A stretch of 64,000 bases of DNA. Source: Microbacterium sp. SORGH_AS_0969. Its GTDB lineage: Bacteria; Actinomycetota; Actinomycetes; Actinomycetales; Microbacteriaceae. Position 1 is the first letter of the stretch, and every line of letters begins with the position of its first letter. The stretch lies in the NCBI RefSeq assembly GCF_030818255.1, contig NZ_JAUTAG010000001.1:868001-932000 (forward strand). Reading direction: 5' to 3'. The translations under genes and the position numbers were made by a program. Below the pieces are notes generated by a model. The model worked only from the letters and a program-made list of their open reading frames with translations. It did no database searches and was not told the DNA's origin. This document shows, piece by piece, positions 9,014 to 17,608 of this stretch.

Positions 9014-9283
9014 TCAGTGGTTGCGGAGCATGTCGATCAGCTCCGCCTTCTTCTTGCCCGAGTAGCCCGTGATCCCCAGCTCTTTCGCGCGCTTCTTCAG
9101 CTCGTCGACCGTCCGGTCCTCGTAGTTCTCGGCGTGTCCGCCCTTCTCGCCGACCTTGCCGCGACCCTGGGCCGCGGCCGCGTTCGAGATGCGCGCAGCC
9201 TTCTCTTTCGAGTCGCCCTGCTTGCGCAGTTCCTCGTAGAGTTCCGGGTCTTTCAGACTGTTGGATCCTCGCCCCTGGGGCAT
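9014..9283 (-). CDS. Small Rho N-terminal-domain-like protein
   Basis: 89 residues. The first half (PQGRGSNSLKDPELYEELRK) is a basic, glycine-bearing segment; the second half (ELKKRAKELGITGYSGKKKA then ELIDML) is a SAP/Rho_N-type helical module associated with nucleic-acid binding. The ATG at 9283 is chosen over a longer reading because AAGGAG stands just before it and all recognisable sequence lies after it. It directly precedes the topoisomerase gene, which fits a DNA-associated role, but its function is not known. Confidence 0.85.
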   Translation of the reverse strand: MPQGRGSNSLKDPELYEELRKQGDSKEKAARISNAAAAQGRGKVGEKGGHAENYEDRTVDELKKRAKELGITGYSGKKKAELIDMLRNH

Positions 9284-9514
9284 GATCGTCTCCTTCCGTC
9301 GGACCACCGACGCTACGACCACCGCTCCCCACGACTGATCGGGGTTGACACCGTCCCCGCGATCGCCCGAGCCCACCCTTCTCCGCGCGAGCCCGGCTAA
9401 CAGCGTTTTCCCAGGCGCGTCAACCCCCTCCCGATCCAGCGCCCGAGTGACACGGTTGAAGAACCACTCGCCAGGGTGCCGCGTCGTGACGCGGTGAACA
9501 GCAAGGAGCCCCCC

Positions 9515-9679
9515 ATGAACATCTTCCTCATCATCATCATCGTGGCCGCGATCGTCATCGCCATCGTGAGCGGGATGAGCCAGGCCGCGAGCTTCCTCCT
9601 GTGGGTCGCGATCATCGTCGGCCTCATCGCCCTCATCGTGCTGTTGTTCCGCCTGATCAGCGGACGCAAGCCCGTTTGA
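9515..9679 (+). CDS. Small two-helix membrane protein
   Basis: 54 residues: two hydrophobic helices (residues ~2-18 and ~24-46) separated by a short polar turn, ending in RLISGRKPV. The ATG at 9515 follows AAGGAG by six bases. The composition is strongly Ile-rich and unlike any shadow frame, which supports expression. The function is unknown. Confidence 0.7.
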   Translation: MNIFLIIIIVAAIVIAIVSGMSQAASFLLWVAIIVGLIALIVLLFRLISGRKPV

Positions 9680-9795
9680 CCCCCTGAGAGGTCGACGCGT
9701 TTCGGGTGCGCGTCACCTCCCCTCCGGCGGGTTCTCCCGCCCCGGATGCCACGTGCTCATCGAGCGCGTGGCATCCGTCTTTGGCGTGGGAACCC

Positions 9796-10008
9796 GGTCC
9801 CTTCGACAAGCTCAGGGACCTCTGCTGACGCGCGCAGGGGCCGCCGCACCCCAGGTGGCTGAGCCTGTCGAAGCCACCGGGACCCGACGGCCGCCCCTCT
9901 CGAAGCCGCCGAACCCTAGGTGGCTGAGCCTGTCGAAGCCACCGGAACCCCACGGCCACCCCTCTCGAAGCCACCGCACCCCAGGTGACTGAGCCTGTCG
10001 AAGCCACC
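9796..10008. repeat. Cluster of four REP-like palindromes
   Basis: Copies at 9796-9820 (GGTCCCT/AGGGACC arms), 9854-9878, 9919-9943 and 9984-10008 (GGTGGCT or GGTGACT / AGCCACC arms), all with a GTCGA-containing core. The last three are nearly identical and are spaced 65 bp apart, with related flanks (CACCGG..CC), so they look like a small tandem array of a longer unit. They fill most of the 400 bases between the small membrane protein and the DUF4097 gene. Confidence 0.88.
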
Positions 10009-10026
10009 GGAACCCTGCCACGAGGG

Positions 10027-10078
10027 TTGACGAAAACGCGATATATCTCGATACTGTTCTCAAACGCGATATATCGCG
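10027..10078 (+). promoter_or_regulatory. Promoter with two PadR-type operators
   Basis: A -35-like TTGACG (10027-10032) and -10-like GATACT (10050-10055) are 17 bases apart. Two matching dyads, CGCGATATATCTCG at 10037-10050 and the perfect palindrome CGCGATATATCGCG at 10065-10078, are centred 28 bp apart, one in the spacer and one just downstream of -10. This arrangement would block transcription when occupied. The PadR regulator encoded two genes later is the obvious candidate, giving autoregulation. Confidence 0.8.
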
Positions 10079-10093
10079 AGAGAGGAGCCCGCC

Positions 10094-10939
10094 ATGGAGA
10101 AATGGATCGTCCACCCCGGCGAGACGCGCGTCATCGACCTGGAAGACGTACGCGAGCTGAAGATCGGCCTCGTCGGCGGCCAGATCGACGTGATCGCGCA
10201 CGACGACCCGAGCGCTCGGATCGAGGTGCACGGCGTCACGGTTAAAGACCTCCGCATCGAGATGACCGACGGCCGCCTCGAGATCGACCACCCGCAGCTG
10301 CGCTGGGACAACTTCCTCGAGGTGTTCCGCAACTTCGGCGCCGGCGGCCCCAAGGCCGAGGTGAGCGTGGCCGTGCCGCGCTCGGTCGCCCTCACCCTCG
10401 GCGTCGTGAGCGCGAGCGCCCTCGTCTCGGGTCTGCGTACCGACGCCCGCCTCAACACGGTGTCCGGCGACATCATCGTCGACGGCCTGGTCGGCGACGT
10501 GAGCGCGAACGCGGTCTCGGGCGACGTGCAGGTGCGTGAGCTCGAGGGTGCGCTGAGCGCCAACAGCGTCTCCGGCGACGTCACCGTCACCGGCACCGTG
10601 ACGAAGGCGTCGATCGACACGGTCTCGGGCGCGATGCTCGTCGACTCCACCGGCCCCGTGCAGTCGATCGCGCTCAACTCCGTCAATGGCGCGGCCACCA
10701 TCCGCCTCGACCGCGGCCTGCCCGCCAACTACGTCTCCCGCTCGGTGAGCGGGCGCGTGCAGATCGACGGACTCGTCCGCTCGGGCTCGGGTCCCACCAA
10801 CTACACGGGTTCGACCGGCACGCTCGCCGGATCCTTCGTCGACGTGCGCGCCAACACCGTGTCGGGAGAGATCACGGTGCTGCGCCGCGGCATCTCAGGG
10901 CTCCGCCCCGAGGAACTCGCCGGAGAGGAGGAATGGTGA
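10094..10939 (+). CDS. DUF4097-family beta-repeat protein
   Basis: 281 residues with no signal peptide or membrane helix. The body from about residue 95 is a beta-helix-like series of short repeats containing VSG-D (NTVSGDIIV, NAVSGDVQV, NSVSGDVTV, DTVSGAMLV), the hallmark of the DUF4097 family. Such proteins often sit beside PadR or anti-sigma-type regulators and their function is unknown. A good GAGAGGAG ribosome site precedes the ATG. The stop overlaps the start of the PadR gene, so the two are translated together from the operator-controlled promoter upstream. Confidence 0.88.
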   Translation: MEKWIVHPGETRVIDLEDVRELKIGLVGGQIDVIAHDDPSARIEVHGVTVKDLRIEMTDGRLEIDHPQLRWDNFLEVFRNFGAGGPKAEVSVAVPRSVALTLGVVSASALVSGLRTDARLNTVSGDIIVDGLVGDVSANAVSGDVQVRELEGALSANSVSGDVTVTGTVTKASIDTVSGAMLVDSTGPVQSIALNSVNGAATIRLDRGLPANYVSRSVSGRVQIDGLVRSGSGPTNYTGSTGTLAGSFVDVRANTVSGEITVLRRGISGLRPEELAGEEEW

Positions 10940-11544
10940 TGAGCCCGGTCTTCTCGCACGGCGGCCTGCGCCTGTACATCCTGAGCCTTCTCGACGAGGC
11001 CCCGCGCCACGGATACGACCTCATGCAGGCCCTGTCCGACCGCACGGGAGGCACCTACTCCCCCTCGGCCGGAACGATCTACCCCCGCCTCGCGAAGCTC
11101 GAGGACGAGGGCCTCGTCACGAAGACCGTCGACGGACGCAAGACCGTCTACGAGATCACGGATGCCGGACGCGCCGAGGTCGCGGCCCGCACGGGCGACC
11201 TCGAGGGCATCCAGGCCGACCTGGCCGACAGCGTGCGCCTCATCGCCGACGAAGTGCGCGGGAGCGTTCGGGATGCCATGCGGAGCCTCCGCGCCGATCT
11301 CGCCGCCGCATCGCGCGAGGAGCGCGAGCACGCCGAGACGACGCCTGCCGACGACGCTCGCTCCCGCACGCGCGAGCAGCTGCACCGCGCGGATGCCGCG
11401 ATCACCGAGTTCCGTGGACGCGTCCGTTCGGAGTTGCGGTCGCACGTGGCCCGCGGCGGCGAGCTCTCGGCATCCGGAATCGACGAGATCGAGGCGGCGC
11501 TGCGTCACGCGTCCGAGGCGGTCGCCCGCGCGATGCGCAGCTGA
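10939..11544 (+). CDS. PadR-family transcriptional regulator
   Basis: 201 residues. A winged-helix domain at residues ~5-85 has LYILSLLDEAPRHGYDLMQA, SAGTIYPRLAKLEDEGLV and a VYEITDAGRAEV wing, all standard for PadR. It is followed by a long helical region rich in Arg/Glu that would form the dimerisation coil, longer than in minimal PadR proteins. ATG at 10939 is chosen over the ATG at 10933 because the ribosome site GGAGAGGAGG would otherwise touch the start. It overlaps the DUF4097 gene (TGATG) and probably represses that operon through the GATATATC dyads. Confidence 0.92.
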   Translation: MSPVFSHGGLRLYILSLLDEAPRHGYDLMQALSDRTGGTYSPSAGTIYPRLAKLEDEGLVTKTVDGRKTVYEITDAGRAEVAARTGDLEGIQADLADSVRLIADEVRGSVRDAMRSLRADLAAASREEREHAETTPADDARSRTREQLHRADAAITEFRGRVRSELRSHVARGGELSASGIDEIEAALRHASEAVARAMRS

Positions 11545-11548
11545 CGCC

Positions 11549-12064
11549 TCACTCCCAGGGCAGCTCCTCGTGGGCGCCGACCGGCTCTCCCAGCGGAACG
11601 ACCAGCACCGGCCGGTGCTGCCGGTGAGAGAGCCGGGCGGCGACCGACCCGGTCAGGAACTCGCGGAGCGACTCGCCCAGTCCGCGCTTGCGGGTGCCGA
11701 CGACGAGCAACGATGCACCCACCTCGTCGGCGAGCTGGATCAGCGACAGCGCGGGATCGCCGATCAGCTGCCGCACCGACCACGTCACGGGGTTCCCCGC
11801 CAGGGCGGTCGCCGCCTCCTTCTCGACCTCGGTGAGCGCGGCGTGCGCCACCTCGCCCGCGACGTCGAGCGTCGCCGAGTTGACGTACCCGTCCGGATCC
11901 TCGAAGGCGACGAACCGCGTGGTGTCGACGTGCGCCACGATCAGTTCGACGCCCGCCAGTACGGCGTACCGCGCGGCTTCGTGCACGACGCGGGGCGACT
12001 GCCCGGGTACGACCCCCGCGATGACGGCTCCGGATGCCACAGCCGACGGCTCGTGGTCGCTCAT
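11549..12064 (-). CDS. Universal stress protein (UspA family)
   Basis: 171 residues, a single Usp domain of alpha/beta fold. The ATP-binding signature is present as VVGTRKRGLGESLREFLTGS near residue 125-145, followed by the final strand RPVLVVPLG. The N-terminal strand GAVIAGVVPGQSP and the internal VELIVAHVD also match. Usp proteins bind nucleotide and help survival under starvation or stress. It converges with the PadR gene, with only four bases between stops. Confidence 0.9.
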   Translation of the reverse strand: MSDHEPSAVASGAVIAGVVPGQSPRVVHEAARYAVLAGVELIVAHVDTTRFVAFEDPDGYVNSATLDVAGEVAHAALTEVEKEAATALAGNPVTWSVRQLIGDPALSLIQLADEVGASLLVVGTRKRGLGESLREFLTGSVAARLSHRQHRPVLVVPLGEPVGAHEELPWE

Positions 12065-12227
12065 TCCGTTCTCCCCTCGTCGCCGGTGAACCTCCGTGCG
12101 GACCGCCGACGGTCGGGGTCGAGGGGCACCGTGATATCCTGGGTGTTACTCTTACCGGCTCGGTCCGGAACCGCAATACGCAGGGCCCTGAGCACGGCCT
12201 GCGATGTCGATCGTGAGGGGGTCTCGC

Positions 12228-12410
12228 ATGGGGCGTGGCCGTCAGAAGGCGAAGCACACCAAGATCGCCCGTGAGCTGAAGTACGACACCTATTCGGTGA
12301 ACTACGCAGCGCTCGAGCGCGAACTCGGCGCACCCGAACCGGGTGAAGACGCGTACGTCGACAAGTGGGCGGACGAGTACTCCGACGAGTACGAAGACGA
12401 GAAGGCGTAG
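12228..12410 (+). CDS. DUF3073-family small acidic-tailed protein
   Basis: 60 residues: a basic N-terminus (GRGRQKAKHTKIARELKY) followed by an acidic C-terminus full of Asp, Glu and Tyr. This is the actinobacterial DUF3073 family, whose genes commonly lie by purM/purF as here, although this copy points the other way. ATG at 12228 follows GAGGGGG. The charge split suggests binding to nucleic acid or ribosomes, but that is inference. Confidence 0.88.
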   Translation: MGRGRQKAKHTKIARELKYDTYSVNYAALERELGAPEPGEDAYVDKWADEYSDEYEDEKA

Positions 12411-12446
12411 GGCCTCAGCGCCCTGCACCGGCCGCATCCGCGGCTG

Positions 12447-13664
12447 TCACCAGGCGGTGCCGTAGCGGCGCTCCCAGGCTCCCTCGATCGTCTCTCCGCG
12501 TGAGACGACGATTCCCGCGGGGATCACGCACGCGATGACAACGCCGAGCACGATCAGACCGGCCGTCCATCCGCCGGTCACCTCGTGGGTGACGCCGATG
12601 GCGAGCGGCATGAGCGCGGCGATGCCGTAGCCGACGCTCTGGACGAACCCGCTCAGCGCGACCGCGGTGTCGTGCGACCGCGTGCGCAGGCCGAAGAGCA
12701 CGAGCGCCATGGGGAACATCAGGGGCGGGATGCCGATCAGCACCACCCACAGCGTCGTCGCGGCCGCGGGGGCGAAGAGCAGCCCCGCCACCCCGGCGAG
12801 ACCGCCGACCACGGCGACGACGTAGAACGGGGCGACACTCCGCGCCCGCACGACCAAGAGCGGAACGACGAGCGAGACCGGCAAGCCCATGAACGAAAAC
12901 AGGGCGAGCAACCGGCCGGCCTCGGCGGCGTCCACCCCGGCGACGCCCATCACCAGCGGCGGCAACCACGCGAAGAGTCCGTAGGCGACGGACGAGTTCA
13001 CCCCGAACGTCGCCGCCAGCGCCCACGTCTGCGGCACGCGGATCACACGCGACAGCACGGAGGTCTTCGGCTGCTCGATGATGTCGGCGCGCGCCGCCCG
13101 GGCGCGCAGGCTCATCGCGACCCACGGCACCACCGCGGCCACGGCGACACCCGCCCAGAGCGTGAACGAGCCGCGCCATCCGACGCTCTCGGCGAGCGGC
13201 ACGGCGACCAGCGGCGGCATAAAGGTGGCGACCGCCATGGTGGTCGTGTAGATCGTCGTCATCAGGCCGATGCGAGTGGGGAAGTACTTCTTCACCACGG
13301 CGGGCAGCAGCACATTGGCGACGCCGACCGCCGCGAAGATCCCGGCGGTCGCGGCGAGCAAGGTGATCGCATCGACGGCGATCGCGCGCATCCCCAGCAT
13401 GACCGCCGCGACGACCGCCGCGAGGAGCACGAGCCGTTCGAGACCGACGCGTCGCTCGATCGCGGGAGTCACGAAGCCTGAGATCGCGAAGGCGACGGGG
13501 GGCGCCATGCCGATGAGGCCGACGACGGCGGCCGGGAGGGGGAAATCGCGCTCGATGACGATCAGGAGCGGCGACAGCGAGGCGACGGCGATGCGCAACG
13601 TCAACGCGAGCAGGACGATCGCTGCCGCGGCGAGCGCGACGGTCCCCGCGCGGCGCGGAGTCAA
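12447..13664 (-). CDS. MFS transporter, CynX/NimT-like
   Basis: About 405 residues with twelve hydrophobic segments. Supporting features are AVASLSPLLIVIERDFPLP at the start, KKYFPTRIGLMTTIYTT in the loop after helix 4, and the LLALFSFMGLPVSLVVPLL segment, as in the cyanate/nitroimidazole-type branch of the major facilitator superfamily. The only plausible start is TTG at 13664, which overlaps the stop of purF (TTGA) behind CCAGGAG. It therefore seems to depend on translational coupling to purF. The substrate is unknown; coupling to purine synthesis may be accidental. Confidence 0.85.
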   Translation of the reverse strand: MTPRRAGTVALAAAAIVLLALTLRIAVASLSPLLIVIERDFPLPAAVVGLIGMAPPVAFAISGFVTPAIERRVGLERLVLLAAVVAAVMLGMRAIAVDAITLLAATAGIFAAVGVANVLLPAVVKKYFPTRIGLMTTIYTTTMAVATFMPPLVAVPLAESVGWRGSFTLWAGVAVAAVVPWVAMSLRARAARADIIEQPKTSVLSRVIRVPQTWALAATFGVNSSVAYGLFAWLPPLVMGVAGVDAAEAGRLLALFSFMGLPVSLVVPLLVVRARSVAPFYVVAVVGGLAGVAGLLFAPAAATTLWVVLIGIPPLMFPMALVLFGLRTRSHDTAVALSGFVQSVGYGIAALMPLAIGVTHEVTGGWTAGLIVLGVVIACVIPAGIVVSRGETIEGAWERRYGTAW

Positions 13665-15136
13665 GACTCCTGGCTGCCCTCGACCCAGGCCAGGTACTCC
13701 TCCGACACGGTGCCGGTGACGTAGCGACCGTCGAAGCAGCTCATGTCGAGGTCGACCAGGTCGGTGCCCTCCATGATCGCCGCCTTGAGGTCGTCGACCT
13801 CCTGGTAGACGAGGTAGTCGCAGCCCAGCTCCTCGGCGATCTCGGGGATCGTCCGGCCGTGGGCGACGAGCTCGTGCCGCGAGGGCATGTTGATGCCGTA
13901 CACGTGCGGGTAGCGCACGGGAGGAGCGGCAGAGGCGAAGGTGACGCTCTTGGCTCCGGCATCCCGAGCCATCTGGATGATCTCGCGGCTCGTGGTGCCG
14001 CGCACGATCGAGTCGTCGACGAGCAGCACGTTCTTGCCCTGGAACTCGGTCGACATGGCGTTGAGCTTCTGGCGCACGCTCTTCTTGCGCACGGCCTGCC
14101 CGGGCATGATGAACGTCCGGCCGACGTAGCGGTTCTTGTAGAAGCCCTCGCGGTACTCGATGCCGAGCTTGCGGGCGACCTGCATCGCCGCCGGTCGCGC
14201 CGAGTCGGGGATGGGCATCACCACGTCGATGGACCCGGCGGGGGTGTACTTCGCGACGGTGTCGGCCAGGCGCTCGCCCATGCGCAAGCGCGTCTCGTAC
14301 ACCGAGACGCCGTTCATGACCGAGTCCGGACGCGCGAGGTAGACGTACTCGAACGAGCACGGCGCGAGCATCGTCTTCTCGGCGCACTGCTGGGCGTGGA
14401 GGGTGCCGTCGAGGCTGATGAAGACGGCCTCTCCGGGCTCGACGTCGCGGACGACCTCGAAGCCGGCATTCTCGAGCACGAGCGACTCGGATGCCACGAT
14501 CCACTCGTCGCGCGGCTCACCCCCGGGTACCTCGGGCGCGGGGCGCTTGCCGAGGATGAGCGGACGGATGCCGAACGGGTCGCGGAACGCGAGCAGACCG
14601 TAGCCGGCGATGAGGGCGATCGAGGCGTAGGAGCCCTCGACGCGCTCGTGCACACGACCGACCGCGCGGAAGACCTGAGCGGGGTCGAGGTCGGGGCCGG
14701 TGATCTCGGACTGCAGCTCCGAGCCGAGGATGTTCACCAGCAGCTCGGTGTCGGAGCTGGTGTTCAGGTGCCGGCGGTCCTTGTGGAACAGCTCGCTCGT
14801 GAGCTCGCGGGTGTTGGTGAGGTTGCCGTTGTGCACCAGGACGATGCCGTAGGGGGCGTTGACGTAGAAGGGCTGCGCCTCTTCTTCGCTGGAGGCCGTG
14901 CCCTTCGTGGCGTAGCGCACGTGGCCGAGACCGATGTCGCCGAGGAGGGCGCGCATGTCGCGGGTGCGGAACGCCTCACGCACCTGGCCGCGGGCCTTGT
15001 GGATGTGGAAGACGCCGCTGGACTCGGCCGTGGCCATGCCCGTTGAGTCCTGTCCCCGGTGCTGGAGAAGGAGGAGCGCGTCGTAGATCTCCTGGTTGAC
15101 CGGGCCCTGCCCGGCCATGCCGACGATGCCGCACAT
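13661..15136 (-). CDS. purF: Amidophosphoribosyltransferase
   Basis: 491 residues. It catalyses the first step of purine synthesis: PRPP plus glutamine gives 5-phosphoribosylamine. The N-terminal glutamine amidotransferase domain starts with the nucleophile Cys2 in MCGIVGM. The phosphoribosyltransferase domain has the PRPP-binding signature VLLVDDSIVRGTTSREI near residue 375. The protein is full length with no break. It lies six bases downstream of purM and overlaps the MFS gene, forming a leftward purM-purF-MFS unit. Confidence 0.97.
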   Translation of the reverse strand: MCGIVGMAGQGPVNQEIYDALLLLQHRGQDSTGMATAESSGVFHIHKARGQVREAFRTRDMRALLGDIGLGHVRYATKGTASSEEEAQPFYVNAPYGIVLVHNGNLTNTRELTSELFHKDRRHLNTSSDTELLVNILGSELQSEITGPDLDPAQVFRAVGRVHERVEGSYASIALIAGYGLLAFRDPFGIRPLILGKRPAPEVPGGEPRDEWIVASESLVLENAGFEVVRDVEPGEAVFISLDGTLHAQQCAEKTMLAPCSFEYVYLARPDSVMNGVSVYETRLRMGERLADTVAKYTPAGSIDVVMPIPDSARPAAMQVARKLGIEYREGFYKNRYVGRTFIMPGQAVRKKSVRQKLNAMSTEFQGKNVLLVDDSIVRGTTSREIIQMARDAGAKSVTFASAAPPVRYPHVYGINMPSRHELVAHGRTIPEIAEELGCDYLVYQEVDDLKAAIMEGTDLVDLDMSCFDGRYVTGTVSEEYLAWVEGSQES

Positions 15137-15142
15137 GGGGTG

Positions 15143-16285
15143 TTACTTCGCTCCGTTCGCCGGGTGACCGGCATCCGCGTACGAGCCGACCAGGCGCACG
15201 GCGCCCCCGTCGACGCCCTTCGCGCCCTGTTCGTACTCGCCCTCGGGGCGGTGGTCGTCGCGGACGACGCCGACCTGCCAGGTGGCGATGCCGTCGGCCG
15301 TGAGCGCCGCGATCGCGGCATCCGTGACCTCCGGAGAGACGACGGCGAGGAAGCCGATGCCGAGGTTCCACGTGCCCTCGGTCGCGGTCAGCTCGAGACC
15401 GCCGATGTCGGCGAGCACGCGGAACACGGGCGAGGGGCTCCACGTCGAACGGTCGACGTCGACCCACGTGTCCTGCGGCAGCACGCGCGCGAGGTTCGCG
15501 GCGATGCCGCCGCCCGTCACGTGACTGAGCGAATGGATGCCGGAGCCCACCGCCGCGTCGTCGAGCAGACGCAGCAGCGGCGAGGTGTACAGGCGCGTGG
15601 GCTCGAGGAGCGCCTCCCCCCAGGTCGCGCCGAGTTCGGCCGAGGCCGAGCCGTACGCGATGCCGGCACCGGTGATGATGTGGCGCACGAGCGAGTAGCC
15701 GTTGGAGTGCAGGCCGCTCGACGCGAGAGCGAGGACGACGTCGCCCGGGCGGACGCGGTCGGCGCCCAGGACGCGGTCGGCCTCGACGACGCCGGTCGCC
15801 GCTCCCGCGACGTCGTAGTCGTCGATGCCGAGCAGGCCGGGGTGCTCGGCGGTCTCGCCGCCGACGAGCGCGGTGCCCGTGGCCGCGCAGCCGCGCGCGA
15901 TGCCCGCGACGATGTCGGCGATGCGCTGCGGCACGACCTTGCCGCACGCGATGTAGTCGGTCATGAAGAGCGGACGCGCGCCCACCACGACGATGTCGTC
16001 GACGACCATGCCGACGAGGTCTTCGCCGATCGTGTCGTGCTTGTCGATCGCCTGCGCGATCGCGACCTTCGTACCGACACCGTCGGTGCTGGTCGCGAGC
16101 AGCGGCTTGGCGTAGTCGCGGAGCGCCGAGGCGTCGAAGAGGCCGGCGAAGCCGCCCACGCCACCGAGCACTTCGGGCCCGTGGGTGCGGCGCACGGCCG
16201 ACTTCATCAGTTCGACAGCGAGGTCTCCGGCGGCCGTGTCGACGCCGGCAGCGGAATAGGGGTTCTCGTGGGGAGCGGAGGCCAC
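15143..16285 (-). CDS. purM: Phosphoribosylformylglycinamidine cyclo-ligase (AIR synthetase)
   Basis: 380 residues. It closes the imidazole ring in purine synthesis (FGAM plus ATP to AIR). Signatures are NPYSAAGVDTAAGD at the N-terminus, STDGVGTKVAIAQ near residue 65, and the glycine-rich SHVTGGGIAANLAR near residue 255. The C-terminal ~20 residues (EYEQGAKGVDGGAVRLVG) are lineage-specific. It is followed after six bases by purF. Confidence 0.97.
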   Translation of the reverse strand: MASAPHENPYSAAGVDTAAGDLAVELMKSAVRRTHGPEVLGGVGGFAGLFDASALRDYAKPLLATSTDGVGTKVAIAQAIDKHDTIGEDLVGMVVDDIVVVGARPLFMTDYIACGKVVPQRIADIVAGIARGCAATGTALVGGETAEHPGLLGIDDYDVAGAATGVVEADRVLGADRVRPGDVVLALASSGLHSNGYSLVRHIITGAGIAYGSASAELGATWGEALLEPTRLYTSPLLRLLDDAAVGSGIHSLSHVTGGGIAANLARVLPQDTWVDVDRSTWSPSPVFRVLADIGGLELTATEGTWNLGIGFLAVVSPEVTDAAIAALTADGIATWQVGVVRDDHRPEGEYEQGAKGVDGGAVRLVGSYADAGHPANGAK

Positions 16286-16376
16286 CGGAACAGACTACCC
16301 GGGGCTGCTGTGTGCGGGCGTCCGGGTGGGGCGCGGGCCGGTTGCGGGGCCGGACGCCGGAGCGGTTGCGTGCGAC

Positions 16377-16646
16377 GGGAGGAGATGCAGCGACGGGAGG
16401 ACACCCAGCGCCCCAGCATCCTCCCCTCCCAGAATCCCCTCCCCTCCCAGACACTGGTTGCCGTTGGGGAGATAACCGGGCAAGCCACCAGGCCAGGGGG
16501 ATGGCCACTCCGGGACGGGCCGAGCACCCACCCCAGGAGGAGAATCAGCCACGGGAGGACCCCCGACGGCCAGGCATCCTCCCCTCCCAGAATCCCCTCC
16601 CTCCCAGGGACAGGGCCGAGCAAGCCACCAGGCCAGGGCACCTCCG
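16377..16646. repeat. Two G/C-skewed direct repeats left of the DUF559 gene
   Basis: Unit A (16377-16453) and unit B (16535-16609), about 158 bp apart, share GGAGGAGA..C.G.GACGGGAGG, then a GCATCCTCCCCTCCCAGAAT core and a CCTCCCCTCCCA end. Each is followed by CAAGCCACCAGGCCAGGG. The units are imperfect inverted repeats of GGGAGG and CCTCCC blocks. They fill the 363 bases between purM and the DUF559 gene; no ORF there looks real. Confidence 0.85.
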
Positions 16647-16648
16647 CC

Positions 16649-17548
16649 TCAACGAGCGCGGTGCAGCCCCTGCGCGATCGCCTGGACGATCATCAGTTGG
16701 ACCGAGGGCCAGTCGTCGACCATCTGGCGGTACCCGACGCGGATGACGTGGTAGCCGTTCAGCGCGAGAAGGGCGTCGTGTCGAACGTCGGCTTCGCGCT
16801 GCGCGCCGACATGGTGCCCACCGTCGACCTGCACGACGAGCCGCTCACCGATGAGCAGGTCCACACGACGGCCGAGGATCCACGCTTGCGGGCACAGCCT
16901 CTGGCGAAGCCATCTCAGGCGAACGAGGAGGAAGGTCTCCAGGCCGGAGTCCGCGAGCGGCGTCGCCTGTTCCGCGAGCTCGAGCGCGCGGCCCCTGAGG
17001 GGATAACGACGCATCTCGTCGAGCGTGACGAGCCCCTTGTTGAGCGCCGAATCCCAGATCGCGAGCGCCTGTTCCGGTGGGAGGCACCCGCTCACCACAC
17101 CGAGCACATTGACCACACCGTCGACCAGATCCTCCGGATGCCGCTGGATGAGAGGGCGCGAGCGATGAACGCGAGTTCCGGCCGATACGGAGATCCGCCC
17201 GGAGTGGGCGGGTGCCGCGACGTGGACGTGGTTCTGATCGAACACCCACAACCCGTGCCGGGCTGCAGCGGTGGCGCACGCGAGTGTCACGCCGCCACGC
17301 GCGGCGGAAAGGAGGTGAGCATCGGCATCGGGAAGAGCGATCCATCGCCGACGCACCCGCAGCACAGCACCGCTGCGGACGGCCGCCGCGATCGTGTCGA
17401 CGGACGTTCCCTCTCGCAGCAGGCGGGTCGTCGCGACGACCCCTTCCAGGGCACGCACCCGGGCCTGGAGGACTTCGATGCGGCGGGATAGTCGAGCGCT
17501 CATCCGGGAAGCGTGCCGGATTGCGAAGCGCGCCCGCGGGAACAGCAT
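16649..17548 (-). CDS. DUF559-type endonuclease-like protein with AbiEi-like N-terminus
   Basis: About 299 residues from the first ATG; ATG 15 codons later is an equally possible start. The N-terminal half has a winged-helix-like VVATTRLLREGTSVDTIAAA followed by VRRRWIAL and ARGGVTLACATAAARHGLW, resembling AbiEi antitoxin-like regions. The C-terminal ~100 residues have the pattern SGLETFLLVRLRWL, GRRVDLLIGERLVVQVDGG, RHDALLALNGYHVIRV, as in the Vsr-like DUF559 nuclease fold, with Asp and Gln/Asp at the positions expected for metal binding. These genes are common, variable and often multicopy in Microbacteriaceae; the target and role are unknown. Related direct repeats lie on both sides of this gene. 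Confidence 0.8.
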   Translation of the reverse strand: MLFPRARFAIRHASRMSARLSRRIEVLQARVRALEGVVATTRLLREGTSVDTIAAAVRSGAVLRVRRRWIALPDADAHLLSAARGGVTLACATAAARHGLWVFDQNHVHVAAPAHSGRISVSAGTRVHRSRPLIQRHPEDLVDGVVNVLGVVSGCLPPEQALAIWDSALNKGLVTLDEMRRYPLRGRALELAEQATPLADSGLETFLLVRLRWLRQRLCPQAWILGRRVDLLIGERLVVQVDGGHHVGAQREADVRHDALLALNGYHVIRVGYRQMVDDWPSVQLMIVQAIAQGLHRAR

Positions 17549-17608
17549 CCCGGCCTGTGGAGAAGTGGGGGTGGGGAGAAGCAGTGCTACGGGTGGGTGC
17601 CGGCCGTT

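Noticed and set aside
13859..15046. 395-codon plus-strand frame opposite purF
   Set aside because: Antisense of a complete purF; composition (Val/Asp/Gly/Ala/Arg) is that of a complement shadow.
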